A stretch of DNA of 64,000 bases, from NCBI GenBank assembly GCA_021018815.1, contig JAITYX010000004.1, positions 11,934,001 through 11,998,000 on the forward strand, written 5' to 3'. Positions 14,301 through 26,196 of this stretch are shown in pieces. Below the pieces are notes generated by a model. The model saw nothing but the letters and a program-made list of their open reading frames with translations, did not search any database and was not told the DNA's origin. Made by a program: the position numbers and the translations under genes. Source of the stretch: Talinum fruticosum. Taxonomy: Eukaryota > Streptophyta > Magnoliopsida > Caryophyllales > Talinaceae. Within the stretch, counting starts at the first letter, position 1, and each line of letters opens with the position of its first letter.

Positions 14301-17300
14301 GTGAATTCTAGAGACTGACAATACCACAGAAACAGACAATTATAGGGATAATGGAAAACATACCTTGTATGAAAGCATTTCGCTATGCTCACATCGTTCG
14401 TTGTCTGGTGGATAATCATCATCCAATGTTCCTTCGTAAGCCTCAAGAATTTCAATTGCTTTCGAAGGACTAAAACCCAAAATTAAGTATAAGAATAAGA
14501 CGCAAGAAAGCAGAAATGAAAGTTCAAAATTTTCAAATAATCACATGATAAATGGAACACAAAGCACAGGTGAAAAAACAAGCACATAAATGCCAGATCT
14601 CAGCTGCAGCAAAAAAATATATATATATGTATATATACACACATGCATGAGCACACACCCACGCACACATATTGATGAAGCAAAACAAAATGTAAAATAT
14701 ATATCAGGCTCAGAAAGAATGGAAGCAAAGCTGACATCCTACAAATATAATTTGTGCATCTGAGCGACATACATCCAAAATATCTGCAGTATCAAGAGAA
14801 GAATAACAAAAGTTCCCCATAATGCAAAAAATAGAATCTTGATCAAATTATCTATAATACATCAAAGAGACATTTCCACACCCTCAAATACTCTTCGGTC
14901 TCTCTAGATCGAAATGCTCGGAAACATGTGATATATTAATTTATAGATGCAGAAAATGGAACAGAAGCAGGAGGCAAGACAAAATTTGTGAAGAATCTGA
15001 GCAATGCATACTGAGTTCTTTAGTGTCTAAAGACAAATACAAAGAAAACAGATTCTTTAACTTGATGAAACCATCAGGTATGTCGAAGTCTCTTACACTT
15101 CTACCCTCACAACACAAATATACAGAAAACAAGATTACAAGTCAGTGAAACAGTTTTTAATTTTTGGGGAGCAAAATTGGGGAATTTCATATCATTAAAA
15201 CCTATCAAGTTCCACAAGGTTTCCGGACTCCTGGTATTAAATCCAAGAACATTGCTTGTTCCCATCTTTCGGATACAACCTTAGCTACCAAATGGGCAAC
15301 GGTATTCCCCCTCGCTTAACACGGCTTGTAAACTAAAACGACTGCACACATGAATCTTCCCAGGTTTTAACAAATGAGGCTTAAGAAGAGAGAGAGCAAG
15401 GGACCTAAGTTTCATCAAGACATAAGTGATAGCAAAAGAGAAAATTAGAGCGCTCCCCAAGAACCCTGATCTTGTCATGTTATCCCTTTGATTATGCAAG
15501 GAAAAATTAGGGTTAGAACTTTCAAGTAAGAAATAGGGGTTTTAACTGCACTTTATCAACCAAATCATCCTCAATTGACTGAGGTTTTTCCTCGATTTAT
15601 CATCTACAACTTAGTAATTGCTAATCAGATAAAGTTTGAGATTTTAATGACTAATTTTTCGAGCCTCTCTCCCCTACACAACAATGACTCGTGCAATGCT
15701 GCAAGCCTACAAGATGCAGCTCCGCCTCCTCTGGTGATGTGCGTATGAGGTGCGCCCCTACCAGCACTTTTGAATTTCCCTGTGCCAGGAGTGTCTGAGG
15801 CACCAATATCATGGTCATTTAGGCGCACCTCAAACACGTTTTTCTAAACCAAGCATCTATACCAACATAGTTGTCCTCTACGCAGGATGTTTGCTTTGTA
15901 CTCACTCCCTCTGGTCCCTTCAATTTTTTTCCTTCTCCAAAGAAAGTGTTTTCTGGGGAGGGTATCAAATATTATAAACCCATTGCCAATTAGTTTCGAA
16001 GCATCCTTCATCACCCATGGAACCTTCCGTAGATAAACCAGGAAAGATGGATTTCTCATTGATTATACCCCTCAATGGCCACATCAATGTCTTTTGTTGA
16101 AATTGTAACCTATAGCAGGCATATATACACCAACTGCTATATGCCCCATAAGCACAAATTCCTCTCATTCACGACTCGAGATTCATAGTGAAGGGAACAC
16201 CTTCAAGAGCCATTTATTACTTGACTTCTGCTAGTTGAAGACCCACATGCAGGGACGGACAGCTAAGAATGATAAATAAAAAATAAGTAGGGGAAGGGAG
16301 GAAGTGATAGGCAAAAGGAAGCATCTCAAACACGCAACTTGTTATTTGAACCAGTACACAGCTGTGACATTCTCATTGTAAAGATGCTACTACAATTTCA
16401 ACAGTGTTACAGTTTCTAAGTTGCATTTATTGCTCGCAACTGTACAACTCCACAACCCATAAAAAATGTCAAAGAGGTGACAAAAACTGCACAAATACTA
16501 ATCAAAGGAGAGTATAGAGTCCTGAGAAGAGAAAAGAAGTATACTTTGAATTTAGATGATGAGCAACTGCAAAGCCAATCCAATTCATGCGATGATTTGG
16601 TTTCAAACTCAAAAGCCGCTGTCTTGTTTCCACAAAGCCAAACAAGTCACGCATTTGTGCCTGTAGCAAACAAACTAAAAAAATTCAGCAACCGTAATCC
16701 TTTAGATATTAGATCTTAGAATGTACATATAGTCCTCATACTAGGATCTGATAGCCAATCATCTATGTGTTGTAGTCAAAAACTAACATTAACTTTTGTT
16801 CTTAAAACCCAAACCAGGTTGTTAACTATGACTAAGAATCCCAAATCCTAGAGTCAAAAAGGCCCAGAAGAAGAACAAGCCTAGAATTCCCTCAAATGCC
16901 AGAAACATAAAGAAAGAAGACAAGCCAGAAAAGGGGCCCAAAACTGGCCTCACCAGCCCAAAAGCCAGTCAGGCCCATTAAAAGCAGCCAACCCACCCAG
17001 TCAGCAAAACCGGCCCAGGCCAGTTCAGACTGGCTTCCGCTCATTTTGGTCTGCTTTTCAAAAGTTCAGCTTTCGTAGAAGCCTGCAAATCCAGACGCAC
17101 TTGTAGATCCTTCTTCTTCTCTGATTGGTGTATAACCAGTCTAAAACACCAAATAACCCTCACATATCATTACCCATAAATAAGGATCTAAGCTCCAAGG
17201 ACCAATTACAACAGAAAATTTATACAAAGAGACTCTATGAACCCCAATAATGCAACAAGATGATATGACACTAAGGGAAAATATGAGGAGATGTGATGTT

Positions 17301-20300
17301 GTAAATCATCTGTTGGTAGGAACTAAAATAAAAGTGGCATTATGGTAATTTAGTTAAAGACTATTTGTCAAGTTGAGGTTCAAGAATTTCTTCTACACCA
17401 ACTTGACAAATAATCTTTGACTAAATTACCACAATGCACCCTTTATTTTAGTCCCTAGAAACAGATGATTTCCACATCACATGTCCTCATATTTTCCCTT
17501 AGGAAGATATCACAAGACTTGGTCCAAATTACACCCACTTCCCTAATGAAAGGGCAGACATTCATGGAAGCCAGTCCCCTTGCAGCTAGTAAACTAATAT
17601 ACATAAATATATTGCGCAACTTTCTTAGATTAGAAAACTAATCGAGCATATATAGGCCTCTAGGGAAAGTAGCCTAGTTGAAACTTGAAACAGAATCCTC
17701 AAATCTAGAAAAATTTGGTCACATAAAGGTCAAGTCAAACAGCACATGACCTGCAAGAGCGATAAATCCCGCAGAATTTCAATGTTATCAGGATCAATCC
17801 TCAATGCATTTCTGTAGCACTTGATAGCCTCCCTATATTCCCTATCTGAGCGATACAGAAGACCATAGACATGCCAGCAAACATGGCTCTTGAGATCATT
17901 CTGTAGCAAGAAATGCATTCAGCCACAATATTACCATATAAACAAGAAGTGCTAACCAATTGACTGCAAGAAGACAAGAAAGTCGCATGCAAACCTTTAG
18001 CCCAAGCCTAACAAGCTCATATGCTTCTGCTTTTCGGTCCATGCAATTTAATGTTAACCCTTTCATTGACAATGTCTCTGCAATCCATCCAAGCAGAAAA
18101 ATCATATGAGATAACTTGATAAAGTTGAAAAGAAGGAAATATTTGAACTACTATCATTGGAACCTACAAGCTTAACTACCGAGCAATAGAAGGCCACATT
18201 TAGAGAATCTTATCCCCTTGATAAAGTTTTACTTGCACTAGTATATATAAAGTTCCAATTGCCATAAAAAGCAAAAAAGGACAAAACATTATACTGAAAA
18301 GCCTCAAAATGGTTTCATAACATTGAATCAAATCCTCTTAAGATACTAGTAACCAACTTCTGGCAATTTAACCCCACCATTCGCCATTCAAACCACAAAG
18401 TGCCTACAAGTAATAAGAACCCCCAGAAAGCATAAGGCACAAGTTTTAGGAAACAGGAGAAAGTGGAAGGCGTGAATAACCGGCATACATACTTTGAAAT
18501 TAAAGCCATCAATGGCAACAAAAGGCATTCAGTATTTTGCATAATGCTTTCATTCTAAGGTCTCAGAATATCAGTAAGTTTAAGAAGTGAGCAATATAGA
18601 TATAAAAATCACCCTTCAAAATTTCTGCAGGGGATTTTTTTGGGGGGGCCGGGGGGCCGGGGGCTTCATCAACAAAAGTCAATGTGCAGTTAGAGGAGGT
18701 AGATGGGATTATTCAGTTCTGTGGAAGCAACATATGCCAAATTTGGCACGCAAAATAGAGTATCAACCATACCGAGCAAAGAAAACCCACCACCCAAACC
18801 ATCTCACGTTATGAGGCAGAATAGATAATAAGTGTTGAAAGATTTTCCAGCATAATGGCACAATCATTCAAATGAGCACATGGCATGTAAAAAATTTACC
18901 AAAAAAGAAAAAAGTTTTATGAAGAACAGGATTTGAAAAATATCCATAAGAAGCCTTGCATAATTACAGAATAGTACTCCCTGAGAACCTCATCAATTGT
19001 TTTCCGCTAAAAAGTACATGATAGTGCATTAGCTTGACTATGCTATTAGTGCATTAGCTTGAATAGACTATTGCATGAACAATTGTAAAATAACAAAAAG
19101 AAAAAATCATTGATAGTCCCACATGTCAGTTGGGACAGAACAGGAAAACAATTAGTAAGACCTCAGATGTATACAATCTTGACTAGTTCATCCCAATTGG
19201 ATTAATGCTTATTATCAACTGCTTTTGCAGCAAGCAATTCACTATATTGGAATCAAAAATCTCATAAAAATATTTTTTGCACATACCTCCATGGTCTGGA
19301 AACTTTTTCAATATGGAATCTGCAGCCTTCAATCCCTTCTTATATTGTTTAGTTTCATATGATTTCTGCCAGGCAGGAAAAAGAAATGAGATATATACTT
19401 GCAAAACTGCATGCGTACGTTTCCACAAAACATGTCTGAGAAAAAGACCAAGCACTAGAAAACTTAAATGTCTGTCATTTTAAAAAAGGGAAAAAAATAA
19501 AAGAGAGAAAGAACAGGGAAGTGAAACAACATTCGTGAAATCTGCATTGGGTTTACTACATATAATACGACACCACTACCATAATTCTCAACCTAGTGCC
19601 TCTCACAAGGCTCCCACATGGGCACAGTTTTGGGGCAAGATTATTTCCATTAAACTCTCAATATAAAAAGTATTGACTAAAGGAAATCAAGATGGGGAGC
19701 ACCAAATGAGCACTATTAAAAAAAATGTTTACTGGTCCTTGAGAACACTGCCTTTGAACTTTAGCAGTGTATTGCATGCCCTGTGATCTCTTAAATAGTA
19801 CTGCTATGAAATTTGCATCAGCAAACTTCATAGACAGTGGCAGATATAGTACATAAGGACCATGACCCCGGTCCTTTCCTGAAAAACAAATTGCGTGAAA
19901 AAGAAAAAAGATAGGTATACACATGCAATGACCCTAGATAATTTCACAAATTTGTCATTGCCTCAACGGTGAAACTGATCATTTATTTGAGGCGCATCTT
20001 GTGTTTGACTCATGGCAGTGGAAAAGAGAGATGCGTCCGAATCATGGCAGTGGAAAAGCATGCTTTCATTTTTTTACTTACATATATAAGGTAATAACTT
20101 GTGGCGCTTTAAGACACAGTCAATGTACTTAAAATGGCTTTGGTAACAAAAGGAGGGATGAGATAGTGTTGAATAGTGAACGAACTTAAATGGGAGCATG
20201 TCAAGAGGTGACACCTGAAGATGATGAATTTGGTGATATGAGTTTAAGCAATAACCAAATATCTGAGCTTAAGAAGAGTAAGCATTAGATCAAATAGGTT

Positions 20301-21763
20301 CTGGAGTCGGTGAATGAGCTTGCCCAGATCATGAAGGATCTCTCGGTGCTCATGATTCAGGGTACAAGCTGATCAGCTAAATCTTAAGAATAGATGTAAT
20401 AAATACTTTAAATGCCCCCACCAGGAAACTCAATTTTTTCACTAACTCAAATAATTAGATAGGGAAAGTATTGTTTTTTTGTCCCTTCCCAAAAGCATTT
20501 GGGAATCTTTCCAAATTTAAGTTACTGGGATGAAGGTCTAACTAGGGTTTATAAAGGGCTTTGCAACGAATGAAAAATCTTTATTGCTTGTAACATGATG
20601 AATAGCAAACTCATTCTCTTTGTTTAGCTTTAAGGATGAAGAATTAGCTTATTCTTGGGAAATTGCAAGTTATCTTGTAGCTTTCAGTTTAGGAACATCT
20701 TGATTGTTAACTAATTTTGAATTTTTTCAGTTTAAAATGCATCGATTTTTCAAGAAGGTATCCTGGGAATCACTGTTGCCGTCAAGCTTAGGATCTCAAA
20801 ATTTACCGCGGAATCAAGAAAGTGGGAACTATAGAACTCAACCACTACCTTCTGAAGCAAATACCCCCAAATTGAGATCATACGCGTAACATTCCTATCA
20901 TAGTTTGTTTTGGATCCTGGATTCATACATTGCACTATCCTGGATTCCAGGGTATAGGTTTGCTCTAGTAAAGTTCGCACACATTGCACTACTTTTAATT
21001 GCCGAATAACACCAAAACTGACCAAATTGCAAAATTTATAGAATGCTAGTTAAACTCGAGCCTTTGGACAGATTCTATTCCATTGGACTGCGACATTGCA
21101 ATGCTTCAATTGCACATTGGTCCACACCCACACAACACTCAGAGAACTTGTATTTTCATGTTTCTAGTCTCTGATGCAATGCAAGTATGTGTAATAGGAA
21201 ATAGAGATGAGCTAAAAGGAACTAGTAAGCAACTAGATTAGCATTGTACATATTTAAATAAATTCTCCTACATATGTCCTAGAAAAAGGAATTTACTTTC
21301 CCACCTCACAGCCATATTATTATTAAGAGGGGCAAAACACAAACAACGGGAAAATTAACATCAAATTAGCATCAATCACCCCTAAAATGCTCTAAACACC
21401 CATTTCCAACGGATAACTCCATCTGAGACACTAACACTCTAGCTCAGCTTCAATTGTGCGATACAGATCAATTCTAAACGAAAGCTCAAATCTATAAACT
21501 GAACTAAAAATCACCCAAGTTCGCAATAACAGCGAATAATAACATCGGGCAACTGAAAAGAAGCAAACAAACTCAATAGCCCAAACAACTTGAGAATAAC
21601 CTAGGGTTTTAGGATGAAATTGGAGGGCGTGAATGCAATGAAATACGCAATCATAGAAGTTAATCAATGTCGAAGTGGGATAGTCAATAGGAGAGAGAAA
21701 GCGAGGACTTACGACGATGAGCTTGAAGAGATTGGCCTCCTTAGGAGGTAGCGAAGCGCCCAT
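2398..21763 (-). CDS. NAA15: NAA15, auxiliary (ribosome-anchoring) subunit of N-terminal acetyltransferase A, 26 exons
   Basis: The product is the TPR-rich scaffold that holds catalytic NAA10 at the ribosome exit tunnel for co-translational N-terminal acetylation. Exons in transcript order: 21713-21763, 19287-19365, 17995-18077, 17751-17900, 16545-16660, 14364-14469, 12758-12829, 12552-12667, 12090-12222, 11656-11733, 11526-11579, 10575-10645, 9815-9869, 9643-9738, 9208-9336, 9015-9097, 8689-8919, 4903-5035, 4722-4829, 4515-4646, 4224-4280, 3960-4057, 3816-3874, 3624-3735, 3308-3408, 2398-2591. All introns are GT-AG, phases agree, and the total is 898 codons plus TAG, against about 897 aa for Arabidopsis OMISHA. 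The start [17 protein letters not shown] is the typical plant N-terminus. TPR units include [20 protein letters not shown] (residues ~94-113). A lysine/arginine-rich helix lies at ~594-612, and the C-terminus is [12 protein letters not shown]. No lesion was seen. The exact ends of exons 24-26 rest on phase and homology. Confidence 0.96.
3519..3647 (-). repeat. Tandem duplication (~62 bp) of the NAA15 exon 24 donor region
   Basis: The segments 3585-3647 and 3519-3580 are near-identical direct repeats (GCCAGATRTAGATCARYATA and following). The first contains the last 24 nt of exon 24 and its donor AC|GTAAATATG. The second, in intron 24, carries the equivalent AT|GTAAAGATG 67 nt downstream. The intron therefore holds a decoy copy of its own 5' splice site. 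Confidence 0.85.
5190..5812. mobile_element. Non-autonomous hAT-like element in NAA15 intron 17
   Basis: A block of about 620 bp is bounded by the inverted ends TAGAGGTGGCAA and TTGCCACCTCTA, a terminal motif seen in many plant hAT elements. The interior is rich in repeats of the GACCCAACCCGACC kind, and no transposase frame is visible. Flanks are TA-rich (TATATATG on the left, TAATACAT on the right), so an 8-bp target duplication cannot be confirmed. Confidence 0.65.
6115..7680 (+). mobile_element. Solo-LTR-like block in NAA15 intron 17
   Basis: The block is about 1.56 kb, begins TGTTGGGAGCG and ends near ACAATTGCCA. Close to the right end is TCCCTGTGGTTCGGGAAGTA, similar to the conserved TCCCTGTGGTTCGA motif near the ends of many plant Ty3/Gypsy LTRs. 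There is no internal coding domain and no second LTR nearby. I could not find a clean 5-bp target duplication, so the ends are approximate. It explains part of the unusually large 3.65-kb intron. Confidence 0.4.
7741..8640. other. Left-over intron 17 sequence, no gene
   Basis: This is the part of NAA15 intron 17 upstream of exon 18 that the LTR-like block does not explain. It contains degenerate GGTCAGGTT/GGGTCGGGCT-rich DNA at about 7930-8240, similar in style to the interior of the hAT-like element at 5190-5812. The 71-codon open frame at 8000-8215 falls inside it and looks repeat-derived. Confidence 0.4.
13500..14060 (+). mobile_element. Degenerate LINE (non-LTR) reverse-transcriptase fragment in NAA15 intron 6
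   Basis: Translated on the plus strand, and allowing frameshifts and stops, this reads like the second half of a plant L1-type reverse transcriptase. [16 protein letters not shown] (13504 onward) carries the F-A-D-D catalytic motif. It is followed by a [18 protein letters not shown] stretch, a [13 protein letters not shown] stretch, [15 protein letters not shown] and LPVYLFHVFV-like pieces near 13870-13930, and a [12 protein letters not shown] piece near 13980. It is antisense to NAA15 and carries many stops, so it is dead. Confidence 0.75.
15220..15420 (-). mobile_element. RNase H-like (RVT_3) relic in NAA15 intron 5
   Basis: On the minus strand a frame at 15270-15309 reads [10 protein letters not shown], followed by [11 protein letters not shown]. 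It is preceded, in another frame, by [13 protein letters not shown]. The order sequence-EGNTVAH-LA is the end of the RNase H-like domain in plant LINEs and related domesticated proteins. It is frameshifted and short. Its orientation is opposite to the reverse-transcriptase relic in intron 6, so it is a separate insertion. Confidence 0.55.
15600..16180. other. Intron 5 sequence of unknown origin
   Basis: Moderately GC-rich sequence compared with the rest of intron 5. It has two open frames on the minus strand (15625-15837 and 15844-16059) with no recognisable domain. It may be a continuation of a retroelement relic, but no diagnostic motif is visible. Confidence 0.3.
17271..17502. mobile_element. 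Palindromic Mutator-like MITE in NAA15 intron 4
   Basis: Two arms of about 100 bp are inverted copies beginning CTAAGGGAAAATATGAGGA and running through ATCATCTGTT and ACTAAAATAAA to TTTGTCAAGTTG. The loop is only about 20 bp. The 9-mers GATATGACA (17262-17270) and GATATCACA (17506-17514) flank the element and match at 8 of 9 places, which suggests the 9-bp target duplication typical of Mutator-like elements. The right-hand boundary is offset by 3 bp. There is no coding capacity. Confidence 0.7.
18642..18663 (+). other. G-rich tract, candidate G-quadruplex, in NAA15 intron 2
   Basis: Three uninterrupted G runs of 7, 6 and 5 are separated by CC, preceded by a run of T. It stands out in an AT-rich intron. 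The G-rich strand is the template strand for NAA15 transcription. Folding potential is inferred from the pattern only. Confidence 0.5.
20217..20370 (+). pseudogene. Fragment of an SYP4-type (Qa-SNARE) syntaxin gene in NAA15 intron 1
   Basis: One plus-strand frame reads [20 protein letters not shown], then after a short gap with two TAG codons (20286-20288 and 20292-20294) [20 protein letters not shown] and QGT. Plant SYP41/42/43 t-SNAREs have the nearly identical stretch [20 protein letters not shown] at the start of the SNARE domain. The fragment lacks the N-terminal domain, the rest of the SNARE helix and the membrane anchor, and one expected Gln codon is TAG. It is antisense to NAA15. It could be a retrocopy or a transposon-captured gene piece; without the parent gene I cannot say which. 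Confidence 0.75.
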
Positions 21764-21847
21764 TTTGGCAGAGATTCCCTGGGCCGGAGAGAGACGAAGA
21801 GGGGTTGAAGAAGTTCAAAGAGAGTTCGGTTTGAATGGTTGGGAGGG

Positions 21848-21853
21848 TTTATA
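21848..21853 (-). promoter_or_regulatory. Candidate TATA box of NAA15
   Basis: On the minus strand TATAAA lies about 85 nt upstream of the NAA15 ATG, inside CCCTTATAAACCCTCCC and next to a CT-rich stretch (CTCTCTCTGTCTCCCTGTCT). The position suits a short 5' untranslated region of about 50-60 nt. This is only motif position; no transcript evidence is available. Confidence 0.4.
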
Positions 21854-24708
21854 AGGGTTGCGAGAGACAGGGAGACAGAGAGAGGGGGTGGCGTTTATCT
21901 GCTGCAACTGCAAGCAGGCAACCCTACTGAGTACCGAGTCGGAGAGTCCGCACTGTGAACTCGGGAAACTACTCGTAAACTTGTTTAAGCTGAGGACAAC
22001 TGCTCGGTAAGAATTTGTGATCCAATTTTATGCATGTTATCTAATTTATTTTGCCGTAACATATGTTTCACTCCTTCCGAGTTCAATGGTCGCTCGTATA
22101 TTTATTCTACCCGTATTTTTATTTAGTTTTATTTTTTTAAGTGTTTTTATATTTAAATAAGAAAATTAAATTAAATATGTATATTTGTAAGTTTTGTTAG
22201 TAATATTTTATTTGACTATTCAAGTTGATGATTGAAATACAATGGAGGACATGGATTGAGTTCTAAAAATTAGATTATGAGATGATGTGGAGGATATAGG
22301 TCCTACATGTATTCCAAAATCTTGGATGCGGATGATTGAAAATAGTTGAAATTAAAAAAAATATTGATCTCAATCGGAAAAAAAAAAAGGCAATGTTGGA
22401 AACTAATCTACAAATTTGTGTGAGCTATAAAATATTTGAAAAAATTATCCCAAAATAGTAGTTGAAAGCTATTATACTTTTGGATTTAAGAATTAAATTT
22501 AAAAACAAATTTTAAAGTGTACAGACAAAAAACATATATAGATGAATACTACATAAATAAGAATATAATGACGAAAAATAATATGTGTCCGCTTATGTGT
22601 GACATTAATATCGATGAAATGTAATATGATGTAATTATTTGATGCGAAGTATAATAAAAAATTTTATTGGTTATCTTAGAGTTGAATGACCCCTACATTA
22701 TCTATAAATAATATACTTTTAAATATGACTATGAAAATTAAGAACATTAGACACCAATGGTACTTCAAAGGTCATATTTTCTGGCTTTTTGTCAACTTGT
22801 TATAAAGTAAACGTGGCATTAGTATCTCTTAATTAAGAATGACGAACGAACCATACTTTTCATGAAATTTACACATGCTTTCACTTCTTTACCATACTTG
22901 GTTCTATGAATATATGTACTAATGTCTATTAACATTGCTTTACTAAGCAATTACGAAGATCAACATTACTATCTTCATATGAAAAGAATAGGTTTATAAT
23001 CTCATTGATTTTTTTTTTTTTACGGGTCTTTGACCTTCTATTCAATATAGTCGAGCTAGTTTTTTTCCCTCGTTCATAATACTCAACTATAAGATCTTAC
23101 TGGAGGGAAACAGGTGGAACCACCCGAAACGACCAATGCAATGGTATCTGATCTGTTGTAATTGTCTTTATAAATACACTTTCTTCTTAAGTGTGATTAT
23201 TTATGCAATGAAACATGCGTGTATTTGTATGAGGCAATTTTTGGATTTGCACTGGTAATTAGGCTATAGCAAGTCCAATTATTTAGTGGGCCGAGCCAAA
23301 CTGGGCTAGTTTGGATGAATTAGAGCCTTAATATCCCTCAAGTTTACAGTGGGCTAAGATAAGCAAATTCATACATGGGCCGTGCTGGATTTTCCAGTAG
23401 ATTTTGCTCATCAAATGGGTCATATATACCTGATATACTTGATTCAAACAAAGAAAACCTCATGTGAAAATATTCTCAAATAAGGCTGAACCCGTTCATA
23501 AATCATAAAATTTGATAGGTACTTACTCGTATGGTATTGTTTTCCCAAACCGGATGAATTCCATACGAGTATGGAATACGACGACATTCCACTGCGGAGA
23601 TTCATATATAGGTAATGTTGCACTTTTATCCTTGTAAACATTCTATTCTTGAATTAAATCCCAACATTATAACTCTTTCCCGCATGGGTCCATAACTTCT
23701 CGATCTCACTTGGTATCCCGTTGGCTGTCATAATGGTGGGTACATATCTTATTTTGTTGAAAACTTCTCCGTACTTTGCATCGAGCCTACACTCCTGTCC
23801 ATCTTGTACCCTTTTATGTCGGTTGATGGATGCACTTTATTAGGTCTAACACATAAAATTCGATTTTAAAAAAACACTCATAAATAGGAAGTACAATTTC
23901 AAAAAACGATTTTTTTTTCAAAAAATATAAAAACCAGTATAGAATTTTGGTGAAAATTGTGCATAGCAAACGGATTTGAGACTGTAAGTATATATATGTT
24001 TTTTTCTGTCTCTGCCTCAAATCCAGTCCATTATAATAAATGTTATTTCCTTTAAGCAATACATTAAGTATAAAACTGTAAAAGTTTCAAACTATAAATC
24101 CGTAACACATATCTTTTCACGTAATTAATGAAGAACTCGCCCTAATAAAAATATACATGAATTCCAATACCGAACTGAAAATGACAACACCAAAGATGTT
24201 AAATAGGGGTTGCTAATTAGATCGAGACAGGCAACATCATTGACTTAGAAGAGTGATTAGTTTTGGCAAGTAGAGCCATCAGACTTTTCAAACTCGGATT
24301 TCACGAACAATATTGCTTCAAGTGTATACATCAAGTCAGAAAGTCTGTAACATGTGCTGTACATTTTCAGAAATTTGTAATTTTTGGGTAAATGTCTCCC
24401 TCTCAATTTGAAGAGTTATGTTCTACCAAAAATCTAAATTTTTTTTTTTTTGAAGAACATAAAACGCATAATAACATAATAGAACCTTCGGAAAAACCAT
24501 GGCCACATGTTCATAACCATTTTTTTTTCCATCAAAATTCTTCTGTCTGACAATTATATTTATATATTTAATCATAATCTTAATTAAATAATAGCCACCA
24601 AAATTTTGGTTCCATGATGATTATATAACTTAATAACCACTGTACTGTATACTTGAATCTGTTAATCAAATAAATAGGAATGTCTTTGTTGGATATTTTA
24701 TGATATTA

Positions 24709-25127
24709 AGGGTGTGTTCGGTTGAGGAAAAATGTTTTTTCAAAAAATAATTTTTAATTTTCTGGTGTTTGGTGAAGAATAGGGTGGAAAATTATTTTTT
24801 GGTGAAAATTATTTTCATCCGTATGGGGAAAAATATTTTCCATTTGAAAAGAAATGAAGTTGATTTTAAGGACATGAGTGACTTCAACGTTTTGAATAAA
24901 AACTCTACATTGATAAGGAACATTAAATAAAGTTCAACTCTTACATAAAAAAAAAAAGAAATTTAACTCTAAAATTTGGTTTTAAAATTTCTTCATTTTT
25001 TCGTTATTTTTCTCCACATATATAACCAACAAACAATGTGAAGTATGAAGTGAAAGTTATTTTTCTTCTTATCAAATAATTAAAAAAATATGAGAAAAAT
25101 AATTTTCCCTCCAACAAACACACCCTA
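24709..25127. mobile_element. MITE with GGGTGTGTT inverted ends
   Basis: The left end reads AGGGTGTGTTCGGTTGAGGA. The reverse complement of the right end reads AGGGTGTGTTTGTTGGAGGG, and the similarity continues through AAAATTATTTTTC. This type of end is common in non-autonomous hAT and PIF/Harbinger elements of plants. No transposase frame is present and the target duplication is unclear, so the superfamily is not settled. A partial relic of a similar right end lies at about 44515-44616. Confidence 0.65.
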
Positions 25128-26196
25128 AATAAAAGGGAAAAAAAAAGATACCATAGTCTAGAACCTTGATCTATAAACCTGTGGATGGAATGATTTGTAT
25201 ATGTTATTTTTAATAGAAAGAGAAATTTCATTAATGAAAAACTATATAAAAATCTACAACGGTAATTTTTTAACTAAAATATCAAAAACATGTTTCTATT
25301 TCAACAAAATTGATGATAAATATACTTTCGTCCGATAATATACTTATAATATCAATCTTGTCACAAATTGTATTTTTCGACTTTTCAATATATCTTTTCC
25401 GAATATTCACGAGCTTACAACATAACTTAAATGAGAGGTAATTACATCATCTTGATCTTGATGGAGAAATAGTTTTCAAGATCAATGCATTCAAAAGTTA
25501 GGCAAGCCTATTTTCAATATTTATAATGGGTCAATTCCATCACTCGTGATGATGACAATATGAAAATTGTCAGTTAATTTATGTGAAATGATATATACTT
25601 TGACAAAGTAATTTTTGATACGATAAGTATGAAAATTCTTTTAATAAATAGGCCTAGGATAAGAATAATCAATCTATTTATATAAGCCAATGGGGAAAAG
25701 AACAGAAAGAAGGAGAAAAATAAGAGGATTAACACAAGGGAACAAACTGCCGATCCAAGAACTTCATTGGTGGACTAGCTTAACAAGTCAAGCACGATTC
25801 CTCTTACTCATGTTCATGGGGGCCTTAACCCTCACTCTCAATCGTGATCCATGACTCGGCCATGGCTAACCGATAAGAGTAGATTTGGTAAATAGATTAC
25901 TAGATTTGATTTCGAGTCGGAGAGCTTACGTCATATCATGTTTCGGTAATTAATATTTGATTGAGTTTTAATTTTAGTTTACTTTAGTTGATGCATTGTT
26001 CAATAAGCTTTTCTTAAAGAGGGAGAAAAACACTTAGGTGAAAAATGTTCAAATTAAATTCGGTTCGATTTAAGTTCAAATTAATCTTGAGTTAACTTTT
26101 CAAATGCCGAATCCGATAGGATTCATGTCACTTTTGTTAGATACGCATAAGAGATCATCTTTATCAATTACAAGTTCATAATTTTAACTTTGTCAA

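Larger units (their letters stand above)
21764..26196. other. Intergenic, upstream of NAA15
   Basis: AT-rich DNA with no gene I can support. The first 250 bp should hold the NAA15 promoter. Short open frames here give low-complexity products. An inverted-repeat element at 24709-25127 is listed separately. A stretch at 25206-25245 (AATAGAAAGAGAAATTTCAT on the plus strand) resembles the antisense 3' end of plant LINEs. Confidence 0.5.
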
